From NCBI GenBank assembly GCA_964466035.1, contig CAYXLR010000009.1:1-64000 (forward strand): a stretch of DNA of 64,000 bases, written 5' to 3'. How positions within the stretch are numbered: position 1 is the first letter of the stretch; the number at the start of each line of letters is the position of its first letter. Positions 16,933 to 25,579 of the stretch are shown piece by piece. The notes under the pieces are model-generated. The model had not been told where the DNA came from. It worked only from the letters and a program-made list of their open reading frames with translations, and did no database searches. The translations under genes and the position numbers were made by a program. Source of the DNA: JANQEA01 sp964466035. Its GTDB lineage: Bacteria; Bipolaricaulota; Bipolaricaulia; UBA7950; UBA9294.

Positions 16933-17607
16933 CTACGGGGCCTCCGCCCCCTCCAGGATCGCCCCGGTCCGGCTGGCGCCGATCCGATCGGCCCCGGCCT
17001 CGATCATCGCCATCGCCGTCTCGGCGTCGCGGATCCCGCCGGCCGCCTTGACGCCCATCTCCTTTCCGACGGTCGCCCGGAGGAGCGCCACGTCCTCGAC
17101 GGTGGCGCCTCCCGGCCCGAACCCGGTCGAGGTCTTCACGTAGTCCGCCCCGGCCGCCTTGGCCAGAATGGCCCCCGCCACCTTCTCCTCCTCGGTCAGC
17201 AAGGCCGTCTCCAGGATTACTTTCACGTGGACCGGGCGCGGCGCCTTCTCCGCCGCGAGGCAGACCGCGCGGATGTCCTCCGTCACGACGGCGTAGTCGC
17301 CCTCCTCGAGGGCTCCGACGTTGATGACCATGTCCAGTTCATCGGCGCCGGAAGCGATCGCCTTCTGCGCCTCGAACGCCTTCGTCTCGCTCGTGCTCAT
17401 CCCGTGGGGGAAGCCGATGACCGCGCACGTCTTGACGCCCGAGTCCTTCAGGCAGTCACGGACCAGTTCGACGTGACACGGATTGACGCAGGCCGAGGCC
17501 ACGCCGTACTCGACCGCTTCCTCGCAAAGCCGTCGGACGGCCTCCTTGGTCGCCGTCGGCCCGAGGAGGGTGTGATCGATCCGCTTTGCCAGTTCCGCTC
17601 GTTTCAT
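16933..17607 (-). CDS. deoC: Deoxyribose-phosphate aldolase
   Basis: This 224-residue class I aldolase splits 2-deoxyribose-5-phosphate into glyceraldehyde-3-phosphate and acetaldehyde in deoxynucleoside breakdown. IDHTLLGPTAT at the N-terminus, ELDMVINVGAL, the Schiff-base Lys in GADYVKTSTGFGPGGAT, and VKAAGGIRD near the end are all family landmarks. Length is normal. It follows the acetyltransferase-like gene by 22 bases and is probably the last gene of the era transcript. Confidence 0.96.
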   Translation of the reverse strand: MKRAELAKRIDHTLLGPTATKEAVRRLCEEAVEYGVASACVNPCHVELVRDCLKDSGVKTCAVIGFPHGMSTSETKAFEAQKAIASGADELDMVINVGALEEGDYAVVTEDIRAVCLAAEKAPRPVHVKVILETALLTEEEKVAGAILAKAAGADYVKTSTGFGPGGATVEDVALLRATVGKEMGVKAAGGIRDAETAMAMIEAGADRIGASRTGAILEGAEAP

Positions 17608-17629
17608 GCCGCCTCCCTTGTCGGTTGCC

Positions 17630-18490
17630 TCAAGTATCCCTCAACACGCTCCTCCGGTCCGCCTTTCGGAATAGATGAAAACTCCGTCCGCCCTCGTGGA
17701 CGAACCCGGTGCCCACGTACCCCCGCTCGAAGAGGAGCTCGAACACCGCGCGGCTCCGGAGGCGCCACTGACGCGCCGCCGCCGGGTCGGCGCGTCGAAT
17801 CCGATCGAGGTCGACGGGGATCTCCGCGAGGATGTGTTCGGCGCGTGGGGCTTCGTCGTGCCCGCTCAGCGTTCGAAACCCGCCCTGCTGAAGCCTCGTC
17901 TCGGTGATCACGTCCATTTCGTGGATCCCGAGGCGGAAGTGAGGCGGTGGATTCCCGCGATCGAGGATCGACCGGACGCGCGGAGAATCGATCCACCACT
18001 CCACCCGCAGGCGATCGGTCGCGAGGCCGAGGTTGGCGGTGTCGTGAACCTCGCCGTAGAGGTCGCGCCGGTAGCCGGCGGCCATCGCACCGAGCTTGCC
18101 GAACGCCAGATGCGCCTCGTCGCTTCGGAGCGGGTCGAGCGCCCAGAAGACCAGATCGACGCCATCCTGTTGACAAACCGCCCGCTCCGCCGCTCGAAGT
18201 TCGTACCCGACACCGCGGTTCCGGGCCGGTTCCAGAACGCCTCGAAACACCGTGTGACGCGCCGGATATCCGTCGACATCGGCGACGAGGTCGACGAGCG
18301 CGCCGCAGAGCGAGCCCCCGCCGCCCTCGGTGTCTCTCGCTCCGAGGACGAGCCCGCCGCTCTGGCAGACGGCGGTGAGGGCGGGAACGGTCCAAACCGA
18401 CCGCGCGCGATCGCCGAGGATCGCTCGCTGGACGTCGACGCAGGCGCGCAGCTCTTCGAGGCGGTTCAACCGGTCAATTACGATCGTCAT
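17630..18490 (-). CDS. GNAT-like protein (COG3375-type uncharacterised family)
   Basis: This 286-residue cytoplasmic protein resembles the COG3375 group of predicted acetyltransferases. The GNAT-like core is about residues 1-150, including HTVFRGVLEPARNRGVGYELRAAE, where RNRGVG sits in the acetyl-CoA-binding position. Residues 150-286 are a second domain with RVEWWIDSPRVR and no recognised motif. Its start overlaps the GGDEF gene's end by 17 bases, so the two are translationally coupled. The substrate is unknown. Confidence 0.7.
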   Translation of the reverse strand: MTIVIDRLNRLEELRACVDVQRAILGDRARSVWTVPALTAVCQSGGLVLGARDTEGGGGSLCGALVDLVADVDGYPARHTVFRGVLEPARNRGVGYELRAAERAVCQQDGVDLVFWALDPLRSDEAHLAFGKLGAMAAGYRRDLYGEVHDTANLGLATDRLRVEWWIDSPRVRSILDRGNPPPHFRLGIHEMDVITETRLQQGGFRTLSGHDEAPRAEHILAEIPVDLDRIRRADPAAARQWRLRSRAVFELLFERGYVGTGFVHEGGRSFHLFRKADRRSVLRDT

Positions 18491-21245
18491 CGAGTCGCTT
18501 GGCCCGCTTGTCGGCGTACATCCTCCGATCGACCTCCTCGAGAATCGCCTCGAGCGAGTGTCCCTCGTGCGGTACCCGCGTATACAGACCGATGCTCAGG
18601 TCGATCGTGTATCCCTCGATCCCGGTCAGATCGGGGATTTCCCGTATTCGCTCCCGGAGGCGGTCGGCGATCGCGGCCACGTCCCCCCTCCCGTCGGTCT
18701 CCGGCATGAGCACGAGGAACTCGTCGCCGCCGTATCGGATGACGCGATCGGCGCCACGGACGCTTCGTTCCAACATGCGGGCGATCTCCCGGAGGACCTC
18801 GTCCCCCCGGAGGTGTCCGTACTCGTTGTTCACGGCACGGAACCCGTCGATGTCGATCATCATCAGGGACATCGGCCGTTCGTAGCGGTCGGTGCGACTC
18901 AGCTCGGACGCGATGATCGAGTTGAAGTAGTGTCGGTTGAACAGCCCGGTCAGCGGATCGCGGATCGCCTGTTCCCGGAGGATGTCCTGTGCAGCGAGGT
19001 TGGACAGGGCGATCGCGAGGTGATTCGCGACGACCTCGAGCAGCTGGCGGTCCTCGTCGTCGAAGAAGCCTTGTTGCTGGCTTTCGACGTTGACGATGCC
19101 GAGGAGATTCCCACTGAACAGGATCGGCACCGCCAGCTCCGACCGGGTCCCGGAGAACGCCTCGAAGTACCTCGGGTCGTCTTTCACGCTCGGCACGAGC
19201 AACGGCCGATGGTGCTCCGCCACCCAGCCGATGATCCCGCTGCCCACCGTGATCGCCGATCCGACCATGATTCCGCCGTTACGGTACGGCCCGCGCAGGC
19301 CGGTAACGACCAGCGAGCCGTCGTCCTCCGCAAGCAGGATCGCGCTCAGCTCGAAGTCGAACTGCTCCACGAGGAAATCGAGCGTGCTCGTCGTCGCCTG
19401 ATCCGGCGTCGCAGCCGTCGCCAGCCGTTGCCCGAACGAGTAGATGCGCGTCAGCGAATCGCGCCGCCGGAGCGCGGAGATCGCGATCGCGATCTGGCTG
19501 GCGAGGGCCGACAACACCTCGAGGTCCTGCGCCCCGAAGGCCGCGAGCCGTTCGCTCGCCACGTCGATAACGCCCAGCGGCCCCTTGCGCCCGATGATCG
19601 GGACCGCCACGAAGGAACGGATCACGTCTCGCGACCCGGTGTAGCGTTCGTCGTCGATCACGTTGGGAACGATCACGGGCTGCGCGTCCCGGAACGCGCA
19701 CCGCGTGATCCCCGGTCCGTCGACGTGCATCCGGGTTCCCTTCAACGAGATCTCGTCCTCGAAGAGGTCCTTCGCCGCGACCGCCTCCTGCACGAGCCTC
19801 CTCCCGTCCGCGATCCAGATCGAACAGATACCGTAATCCATGTCCTGCTGGACGCGCTCCGCAGCGAGTTCGCAGAGCGTGCGCACGTCGTTCACCCTCG
19901 CAAGCCGGGCGCCGAACTCGGACAGACCGTGCAACTGCTCCTTCTGTTTCTCCAGCTGCCGCATCTTGAACACCCGCTCGACGGCGAGGGCCGCGAGGTT
20001 GGCCAGCGTGGCGACCGGCTCGATCGATGCGATCGTCGGCGCGATCCGGTCGACCGGGTCGTCGACGGAGACGCTTCCGATGATCCCCGACGTCCCACAA
20101 AGCGGGATGAACAGGAAGTCGTCGGCGTGCCAGCCCTCGACCGACACGCTCCCCGTGATTCCACGCTCGACCGACCACGGCGTGTCGTCGTGGGGGATGT
20201 AGTAGGCCGGCCCGAGCCGGTATCGATCGGAGAAGACCTGCTTCCGCTCGTCGACCGGGATCGGCGGCTGGGCGAGGAGGGCCTCACGCTCTTCCGTGGA
20301 CAGTCCCGCGGTGAGCGTCTTGTAGATCCCCCCCTCGAACGGGACCGGAATCGACAGATCGTAAAGCGAGAGGACCGCGCGGCGAAACCCGCTGTACTCG
20401 GTGATCGTGTCGAGCACGAGTTGAAGGATCCGATCGATGTCCGACTCCCCCAGGATGACCTCGCCGAGCTCGATCACGACCCGATGCATCTGGGCCAGGC
20501 GGGTCTCCATCGTGATGTCCCGCACGGTGCCCTCCAGGACCGGCCCGTCGGGCGTTTCGATGACTCGCGAGCGGATTTCGGCGACGTAGGTCCCCCCCGA
20601 CTTCGTCGTCAAGCGGTAGACGTTCGGCTCGGGGGACTCGATCCCTCGGTGGCGCTCCTCGATCGCCTCGAGCAATCGGAAACGCTCCTGCGGCGTCGCG
20701 ATGTCCAGCTTCTCGATCGGCTGACCGATGACCTCGTCGCGCTCGTAGCCGAGGCGCTGAAGAAGGTGCTCGTTGACGTACGAGAGGATCCCCTTCCGGA
20801 GCTCGAACACGCCGATCGGTGCCGTCTCCAGCAGGTCCCGATACCTCCGAATCTCCCCGTCGGCCCAAGCGGTCCGCCGCCGCCGACTGACCGCTTGCTC
20901 GACGATCTCGCGGAGGCCCTCCGCGTCCGTCTCCAGTGGAGCCCAGTTCGTTGCGCCCGCGGCGATCGCCCGCGCTCCGGTGACGGCGTCGCCGCCTTCG
21001 ATCAGGGCGAGAACGTCGCATTGGGGATGGCGCCTCGCCCAACCGCTGAGGAGGCTCAGCTCGTCATCGCTGCCGGCCCGAACGACGAAGAGGACGAGAT
21101 CCGGCGTCTCCCCTTCAGCGGGCCGGACTTCCGTTGTCTGCACCTTCAGGGTGCACGAAGCGCCGGCGGCGAGAACGCGAAGCGCGTCCGGCCTTGCCGG
21201 ATCGTCGCAGATCAGAAGGAGTCTTGTCATGCCCTCTTCGGCCAT
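18474..21245 (-). CDS. Diguanylate cyclase with degenerate receiver, PAS and three GAF domains
   Basis: This 923-residue soluble signalling protein should make cyclic di-GMP. Residues 1-125 look like a receiver fold, but the expected phospho-acceptor position (PDLVLFVV) has no Asp, so it is a pseudo-receiver. A PAS domain follows (about 135-260, LETAPIGVFELRKG), then three GAF-type domains (about 275-430, 440-590, 600-750). The C-terminal GGDEF domain has its motif at 839-843. An RGAD inhibitory-site motif lies five residues before GGDEF, so product inhibition is likely. No membrane segment is seen. Start codons at 21245 or 21230 are both possible. Confidence 0.9.
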   Translation of the reverse strand: MAEEGMTRLLLICDDPARPDALRVLAAGASCTLKVQTTEVRPAEGETPDLVLFVVRAGSDDELSLLSGWARRHPQCDVLALIEGGDAVTGARAIAAGATNWAPLETDAEGLREIVEQAVSRRRRTAWADGEIRRYRDLLETAPIGVFELRKGILSYVNEHLLQRLGYERDEVIGQPIEKLDIATPQERFRLLEAIEERHRGIESPEPNVYRLTTKSGGTYVAEIRSRVIETPDGPVLEGTVRDITMETRLAQMHRVVIELGEVILGESDIDRILQLVLDTITEYSGFRRAVLSLYDLSIPVPFEGGIYKTLTAGLSTEEREALLAQPPIPVDERKQVFSDRYRLGPAYYIPHDDTPWSVERGITGSVSVEGWHADDFLFIPLCGTSGIIGSVSVDDPVDRIAPTIASIEPVATLANLAALAVERVFKMRQLEKQKEQLHGLSEFGARLARVNDVRTLCELAAERVQQDMDYGICSIWIADGRRLVQEAVAAKDLFEDEISLKGTRMHVDGPGITRCAFRDAQPVIVPNVIDDERYTGSRDVIRSFVAVPIIGRKGPLGVIDVASERLAAFGAQDLEVLSALASQIAIAISALRRRDSLTRIYSFGQRLATAATPDQATTSTLDFLVEQFDFELSAILLAEDDGSLVVTGLRGPYRNGGIMVGSAITVGSGIIGWVAEHHRPLLVPSVKDDPRYFEAFSGTRSELAVPILFSGNLLGIVNVESQQQGFFDDEDRQLLEVVANHLAIALSNLAAQDILREQAIRDPLTGLFNRHYFNSIIASELSRTDRYERPMSLMMIDIDGFRAVNNEYGHLRGDEVLREIARMLERSVRGADRVIRYGGDEFLVLMPETDGRGDVAAIADRLRERIREIPDLTGIEGYTIDLSIGLYTRVPHEGHSLEAILEEVDRRMYADKRAKRLDDDRN

Positions 21246-21255
21246 GGCCCCGCTT

Positions 21256-22155
21256 TCACGTCTGACTTGTCAACTGCCGGATTCGGCCCTCGTCTTTCGT
21301 CCAGTGCGCGTCGACCTTCACGATCAGGTCGAGGAACACGCGGCTCCCGAGAATCGCTTCGATCTCCGTCCGCGCGAGCGTGCCGATCCTCTTGATCAAC
21401 CCGCCACCCTTCCCGACGATGATCCTTTTCTGAGACGGCCGGTCGGCCAGGATCTCCGCTCCGATCTCCACGAGGCCGTCGTCTCGCTCGCGAAACCACT
21501 TGATCCGCACGGCGATCGAGTGGGGAACCTCCTGGTAGGTCAGGCGGACCACCTTCTCGCGGATCAACTCACTGATCAAGAACGTCTCGTCCTGCGCCCT
21601 CTCGGCGTTGTCCGGGAACAGCGGAACTCCGGTGGGTAGATAGTCGGTGAGGGTCTCGACGACGTCGTCGAGACCGATGCCCTTCGTCGCCGAGATCGGA
21701 ATCAGCTCGGCGAAACGGTTCGTCGCTTCGTACGCCAGAAGCGTCTCCTCGAGTTGGTTCCCTCTGGCCAGGTCCATCTTGTTCACGAGGAGAAGGATCG
21801 GGAAATTCGGGTCTCCCCACCGGCCGAACGCCTCCCGATCCGCGGTGATGACCCTCCCCCACGGTTCCACGATGTAGAGCATCGCATCGATCCCGCGGAG
21901 CGCCCTGTGGGCCTCGCGCAGGATGTGGCGGCCGAGCCGAGTCCGCGGTCGATGGAGGCCGGGCGTGTCGACGAAGACGATCTGCGCCCGATCCGTGTTC
22001 AGGATGCAGCGGATTCGATTCCGCGTCGTCTGGGGTTTCTCGGACGTGATGACGACCTTCCGTCCGAGCACGGCGTTGAGGAACGTCGATTTCCCGACAT
22101 TCGTCTGCCCGACGACGGCGACGATCCCTACCTTGTTCCGTTTCTCCTCGGTCAC
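21256..22155 (-). CDS. era: GTPase Era
   Basis: This 299-residue GTPase binds 16S rRNA and assists 30S assembly. G1 is GQTNVGKST, G3 is DTPGLHRP, G4 is NKMD, and the C-terminal KH domain carries VGKGGGLIKRIG. The GTG at 22155 gives VTEEKRNKVGIVAVVG and a normal-length Era; much longer upstream frames are antisense to the amidohydrolase gene. The leader is about 55 bases. It heads a run with the GGDEF, acetyltransferase-like and deoC genes. Confidence 0.95.
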   Translation of the reverse strand: MTEEKRNKVGIVAVVGQTNVGKSTFLNAVLGRKVVITSEKPQTTRNRIRCILNTDRAQIVFVDTPGLHRPRTRLGRHILREAHRALRGIDAMLYIVEPWGRVITADREAFGRWGDPNFPILLLVNKMDLARGNQLEETLLAYEATNRFAELIPISATKGIGLDDVVETLTDYLPTGVPLFPDNAERAQDETFLISELIREKVVRLTYQEVPHSIAVRIKWFRERDDGLVEIGAEILADRPSQKRIIVGKGGGLIKRIGTLARTEIEAILGSRVFLDLIVKVDAHWTKDEGRIRQLTSQT

Positions 22156-22215
22156 GCGTTTCGCCCCGTTCGCTTCCGCGCCGTGTCTCCCACTCTCCTC
22201 TGGTTTCTTCGAATC

Positions 22216-22244
22216 AGTGTATCGGCCACAAGTTCCGTTGTAAA
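22216..22244 (-). promoter_or_regulatory. Promoter for era
   Basis: Read leftward: TTTACA (22239-22244), 17 bases, TACACT (22216-22221). The -35 overlaps the divergent amidohydrolase -35. Confidence 0.65.
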
Positions 22245-22266
22245 GCAGATCTGCGAGCACTATACT
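22238..22266 (+). promoter_or_regulatory. Promoter for the amidohydrolase-ispE-cmk run
   Basis: TTGTAA (22238-22243), 17 bases, TATACT (22261-22266). The ATG at 22282 is 15 bases after the -10, so the leader would be under 10 bases. Confidence 0.65.
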
Positions 22267-22281
22267 CCGGCTTGGACGTCG

Positions 22282-23403
22282 ATGAACACACGGATTACCA
22301 ACGTTGGGCAACTCGTCTCGCCCGTCCCTACCCAGCCGTCCATCGGGACCGCGTCTCCGCTCGACGTCCGATCGCGGACCGAGATCCGCATTCGGGACGG
22401 CCGGATCACCGCCATCGGCAAAGGGAATCGCCGGGAGTCCGTCGACACCGAGATCGACGCGCGCGGCGGGGTCGTCCTCCCGGGGCTGATCGATCCGCAC
22501 ACCCACTTCGCCCCGCGCGCCGATCCCGCCTCGGAAGGCGATCGGCGAGACCGTGCACGGCAGCGCGTCCACGGTCGGCTCCGTCGCGCGCTCCGCAGCG
22601 GCGTCACCACCGTAGAGGTCAAGTGCGCGGGGCTGCAAGAGCTGGACGAGCTCTCGGCCCTCGAGCGCGTGAGCGACGACCGACTGCCCGAAATCGTCCC
22701 GACCCTGTTCGGGCCGGCCCCGCCGCACGGGGTGTCCCACGCCGAGCAGATGGCCGAACTGATCGGGGACGCCATCCCGGGCGTGCGCCGCCGACGATTG
22801 GCCCGATTCTGCGACGTGGAATGCGGCGACGGCGCGTACACCCTCGCGGAGGCACGGACAATCCTGCGGGCCGCGCGCGCCGCGGGCCTCCACCTGAAAC
22901 TCCACGCGACCGGGGGGAGCATCGGCGGGCTCGGTTCCGTCGCCTCCGAACTCGGCATCACCGCCGTCGGGCACGCCGGCGACCTCACCGGACAGGACCC
23001 GGAGGAATGGAAACGCGTCGGGTTGATCCCGCTCCTTCTCCCGGCCGAAGGGATGATCCGAAGAGGGGCGTGCCGAGGCCCGCGATGGCTGCTCGACGCG
23101 GACCTCCGCTTCGGTCTCGGCACCGACGCCGGCGCGGAGCCCGTGTCGGCCGGATCGATGTGGCTCGTTCTCGCGCTGGCCGTCACCGGCCTGGGGATGT
23201 CGCTCGAGCGGGCGATCGCCGCGATGACGTTGCACAACGCGTACGGGCTCGAGTCCGCGGCGGAGATCGGAACCATCGAGGCCGGAAAGCGAGCCGACCT
23301 CCTGATCCTCGACGTCCCGGATTACCGTGACCTCCTTTCGTGCCTCGGCGAGGAACCGGTCCGCGCCGTGATGCACAACGGAAGGATCGTTCATCCGCGA
23401 TGA
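22282..23403 (+). CDS. HutI-like amidohydrolase (imidazolonepropionase family, altered site)
   Basis: This 373-residue metal-dependent amidohydrolase aligns along its length with imidazolonepropionase. Examples are LPGLIDPHTHF (metal His pair), SGVTTVEVKCAGL, LHLKLHATGG, VGHAGDL and FGLGTDAG. The metal residues are kept. Substrate-side residues differ: HutI has HAD and DFNPG where this has HAT and DAGAEP. No histidine-degradation genes are near, so a different cyclic-amide substrate is likely. It overlaps ispE by 4 bases and starts almost at the transcript end. Confidence 0.75.
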   Translation: MNTRITNVGQLVSPVPTQPSIGTASPLDVRSRTEIRIRDGRITAIGKGNRRESVDTEIDARGGVVLPGLIDPHTHFAPRADPASEGDRRDRARQRVHGRLRRALRSGVTTVEVKCAGLQELDELSALERVSDDRLPEIVPTLFGPAPPHGVSHAEQMAELIGDAIPGVRRRRLARFCDVECGDGAYTLAEARTILRAARAAGLHLKLHATGGSIGGLGSVASELGITAVGHAGDLTGQDPEEWKRVGLIPLLLPAEGMIRRGACRGPRWLLDADLRFGLGTDAGAEPVSAGSMWLVLALAVTGLGMSLERAIAAMTLHNAYGLESAAEIGTIEAGKRADLLILDVPDYRDLLSCLGEEPVRAVMHNGRIVHPR

Positions 23404-24239
23404 GCGTCCGTGTCGCCGCCTACGCCAAGCTCAACCTCTCCCTGCGCGTCCTCGGCCGCCGGACGGACGGCTATCACGAGATCGACTCCGAGGTGCAGAC
23501 GATCGACCTCGCCGATCGCCTGACGATCGACCTCGCGGCCACGGGCGTCCTCGTCGAGAACGACCTCGCCCTCGAGGGGCCCGACCTCGTCGAGCGGGCC
23601 GCCGTCGCGCTCCTCCGGCGCAAGGAGCGCGATCGCGGGGTCCAAATCCGCGTCGAGAAGCGGATCCCCATCGGAGCGGGACTGGGAGGCGGCTCCTCCG
23701 ACGCGGCGGCGGTCCTTCGCGCGCTCGATCGCTTGCTCTCGCCCGAGTTGCCGTTCGACGTTCTCTGTGCAATCGGGGCCGAGATCGGATCCGACGTACC
23801 GCTCTTCCTTCACGGCGGGCGGGCCCGAATCGGCGGACGCGGCGAGCGCGTCCAGCGCTTGCCGAGGCCGACCGCGGAGCACTTCGTCGTTCTCGTTCCC
23901 CCGATTCACTGCGCCACCGCGGCGATCTACGCGCGATGGGACGAGCTCTCCGCGGCGACGGGGCCGCCGCGGGCGAGCGAGCCGAAGCCGGGGGAGAACG
24001 ACCTGCTCCGCCCCGCCCTGGATGTTCACCCCGAGATCGTCCCGTATCATGACGCCATGCGGTCACTCGGAGCCGGATACCACGGGATGAGCGGAAGCGG
24101 GTCGTCGTTCTACTCCGCCTTCGCCGAGCGGGCCCTCGCCGAGCGGGCCGCCGCAGTTCTGGAAAGCCGATTCGACGCCGCCGACGTGTTCGTCTGCCGA
24201 CCGACGGACGTCGGGCATCGCACCCTGGAGGCGCCTTGA
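23400..24239 (+). CDS. ispE: 4-diphosphocytidyl-2-C-methyl-D-erythritol kinase
   Basis: This 279-residue GHMP kinase phosphorylates CDP-methylerythritol in the MEP isoprenoid pathway. AYAKLNLSLRVLGRRTDGYHEI is at the N-terminus, the ATP loop PIGAGLGGGSSDAAA is near residue 91, and GMSGSGSSFY is motif 3. It starts with ATG overlapping the previous stop (ATGA) and ends overlapping cmk (TTGA). Its presence indicates isoprenoids are made by the MEP route. Confidence 0.96.
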   Translation: MSVRVAAYAKLNLSLRVLGRRTDGYHEIDSEVQTIDLADRLTIDLAATGVLVENDLALEGPDLVERAAVALLRRKERDRGVQIRVEKRIPIGAGLGGGSSDAAAVLRALDRLLSPELPFDVLCAIGAEIGSDVPLFLHGGRARIGGRGERVQRLPRPTAEHFVVLVPPIHCATAAIYARWDELSAATGPPRASEPKPGENDLLRPALDVHPEIVPYHDAMRSLGAGYHGMSGSGSSFYSAFAERALAERAAAVLESRFDAADVFVCRPTDVGHRTLEAP

Positions 24240-24862
24240 AGATCGCGATCGACGGGCCGGCCGCCGTCGGGAAGACCTCCGTCGGGCGGGCGCTCGCCGA
24301 GGCGTTCGGCTGCCGCTTCGTGGAGACCGGGAAGATGTACCGGGCCGTGGCCCTGGCGTTCGATCGGGGAGTCCCGCTCGACGCGATCGCCATCGAGGTG
24401 ACCGATTCCGAGCGATTCCTGTTGAACGGGGAAGACGTCACCCACCTGCTCCACACGCCGGAGTACGATCAGAAATCCTCGCGGGTCGCGACGATCCCCG
24501 AGGTCCGGGCGCATCTCGTCAAGCTACAGCGCGAGATCGCCGCGCAGCACGACGTCGTCATGGAGGGTCGCGACATCGGGACCGTCGTCCTCCCCGATGC
24601 CGACGTCAAGCTCTTCCTCCGCGCCGCGGCGGAGGTCCGCGCGAAGCGTCGGATGAAGCAGCGCGACATCGACGACTACCGCGGGACCCTGCAGGAGCTG
24701 ACCCGACGGGACGATCGGGACGCGGGCCGGGAGGTGGCGCCCTTGAAACCCGCACGGGATGCGACTATAATCGACACCGATCGAAAGACCCTTGCAGAGG
24801 TCATTTCCGCGGCATCAAACTTGGTCAGGGAGCGGTTGGGACGACGTTGTCAGGGCAGCTGA
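24236..24862 (+). CDS. cmk: Cytidylate kinase
   Basis: This 208-residue kinase converts CMP or dCMP to the diphosphate. The P-loop is GPAAVGKTS at residues 7-15, followed by FVETGKMYRAVA, and the nucleotide-binding MEGRDIGTVVLPDA is near residue 113. The start is TTG, overlapping the ispE stop, with GGAGG a few bases upstream. The order cmk-plsC-rpsA is widely kept in bacteria. Confidence 0.95.
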   Translation: MKIAIDGPAAVGKTSVGRALAEAFGCRFVETGKMYRAVALAFDRGVPLDAIAIEVTDSERFLLNGEDVTHLLHTPEYDQKSSRVATIPEVRAHLVKLQREIAAQHDVVMEGRDIGTVVLPDADVKLFLRAAAEVRAKRRMKQRDIDDYRGTLQELTRRDDRDAGREVAPLKPARDATIIDTDRKTLAEVISAASNLVRERLGRRCQGS

Positions 24863-25482
24863 GGACCGGAATCAAAGACTGCAGCTATGGGCTTCTTGCC
24901 TTCCTCTTCTACCTTGTGACGAAGCCCCTGTTCCGCCTTCGGGTCAAGGGGAGGGCAAACATCGACCGGAACGGAGAGTACATCGTCGTCGCGCGGCATC
25001 GTAGCTATTGGGACGTCCCGATCTTCACGATCGCGGTGGGCGGCTGGAACCGCGTCCACTTCATCGCCCGAAAGGGGCTGATGAAGGGGAACGTCTTGCT
25101 TCAAGGCGTGATCCGAACCTTCGCGACGATCATCGACCGCGAGAACTTCTCCAAGTCCGACTTCCGGAAGATGCTGGCCGCCATCAAGCGGGAACGCTTG
25201 ATCGGGATCTTTCCGGAGGGGACGACGCGGAAGCGCGTCGATGCGAAGGCCGGGGCGATCCACTTCGCATCGGTCGCCGGAAAAGAGATCCTTCCGGTCA
25301 ACATCCAAGCGAAGGGGCCGTATCCGCCGAGGTATCCGTTCGGCTTCCCGCGCGTGACGGTGTCGATCGGCCGACCCTTCTCCGTCGACGATCTCTCGGA
25401 CGGAATCGATGCGGAGGCGCCGCGAGCGGAGCGGTACCGACTGCTCAGCGATCGCCTGATGGAGCGAGTTGATAACGCGTGA
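24847..25482 (+). CDS. plsC: 1-acyl-sn-glycerol-3-phosphate acyltransferase
   Basis: This 211-residue membrane-associated enzyme adds the second acyl chain to lysophosphatidic acid. It has a hydrophobic N-terminus (residues 13-27), the HRSYWD form of the HX4D catalytic motif near residue 52, and the FPEGTTR substrate motif near residue 121. It starts with TTG inside the last codons of cmk. Together with fabF it indicates ordinary ester-linked phospholipid synthesis. Confidence 0.92.
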   Translation: MSGQLRTGIKDCSYGLLAFLFYLVTKPLFRLRVKGRANIDRNGEYIVVARHRSYWDVPIFTIAVGGWNRVHFIARKGLMKGNVLLQGVIRTFATIIDRENFSKSDFRKMLAAIKRERLIGIFPEGTTRKRVDAKAGAIHFASVAGKEILPVNIQAKGPYPPRYPFGFPRVTVSIGRPFSVDDLSDGIDAEAPRAERYRLLSDRLMERVDNA

Positions 25483-25579
25483 GGAATGAACGAGGATAAG
25501 GGAACTCTTACGATTGCAGACATTCCGCGAGCCCGGAGTTTGGAGGCCGGGGTGGCGTAACGGTAGGTGGCACTGGAGC

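Noticed and set aside
18330..21395. Open frame of about 1020 codons on the rightward strand
   Set aside because: It lies antisense to the GGDEF gene in GC-rich DNA. Its translation is low-complexity Arg/Asp/Glu/Pro-rich sequence with no domain. The same applies to other long antisense frames, such as 36398-39844 and 57636-61013.
21256..23394. Era as a 712-residue protein
   Set aside because: The extra N-terminal part is antisense to the amidohydrolase gene. A promoter and a GTG start inside give a normal 299-residue Era.
22282..23403. Histidine degradation locus
   Set aside because: Only a HutI-like gene is present, with altered substrate residues and no hutH, hutU or hutG nearby.
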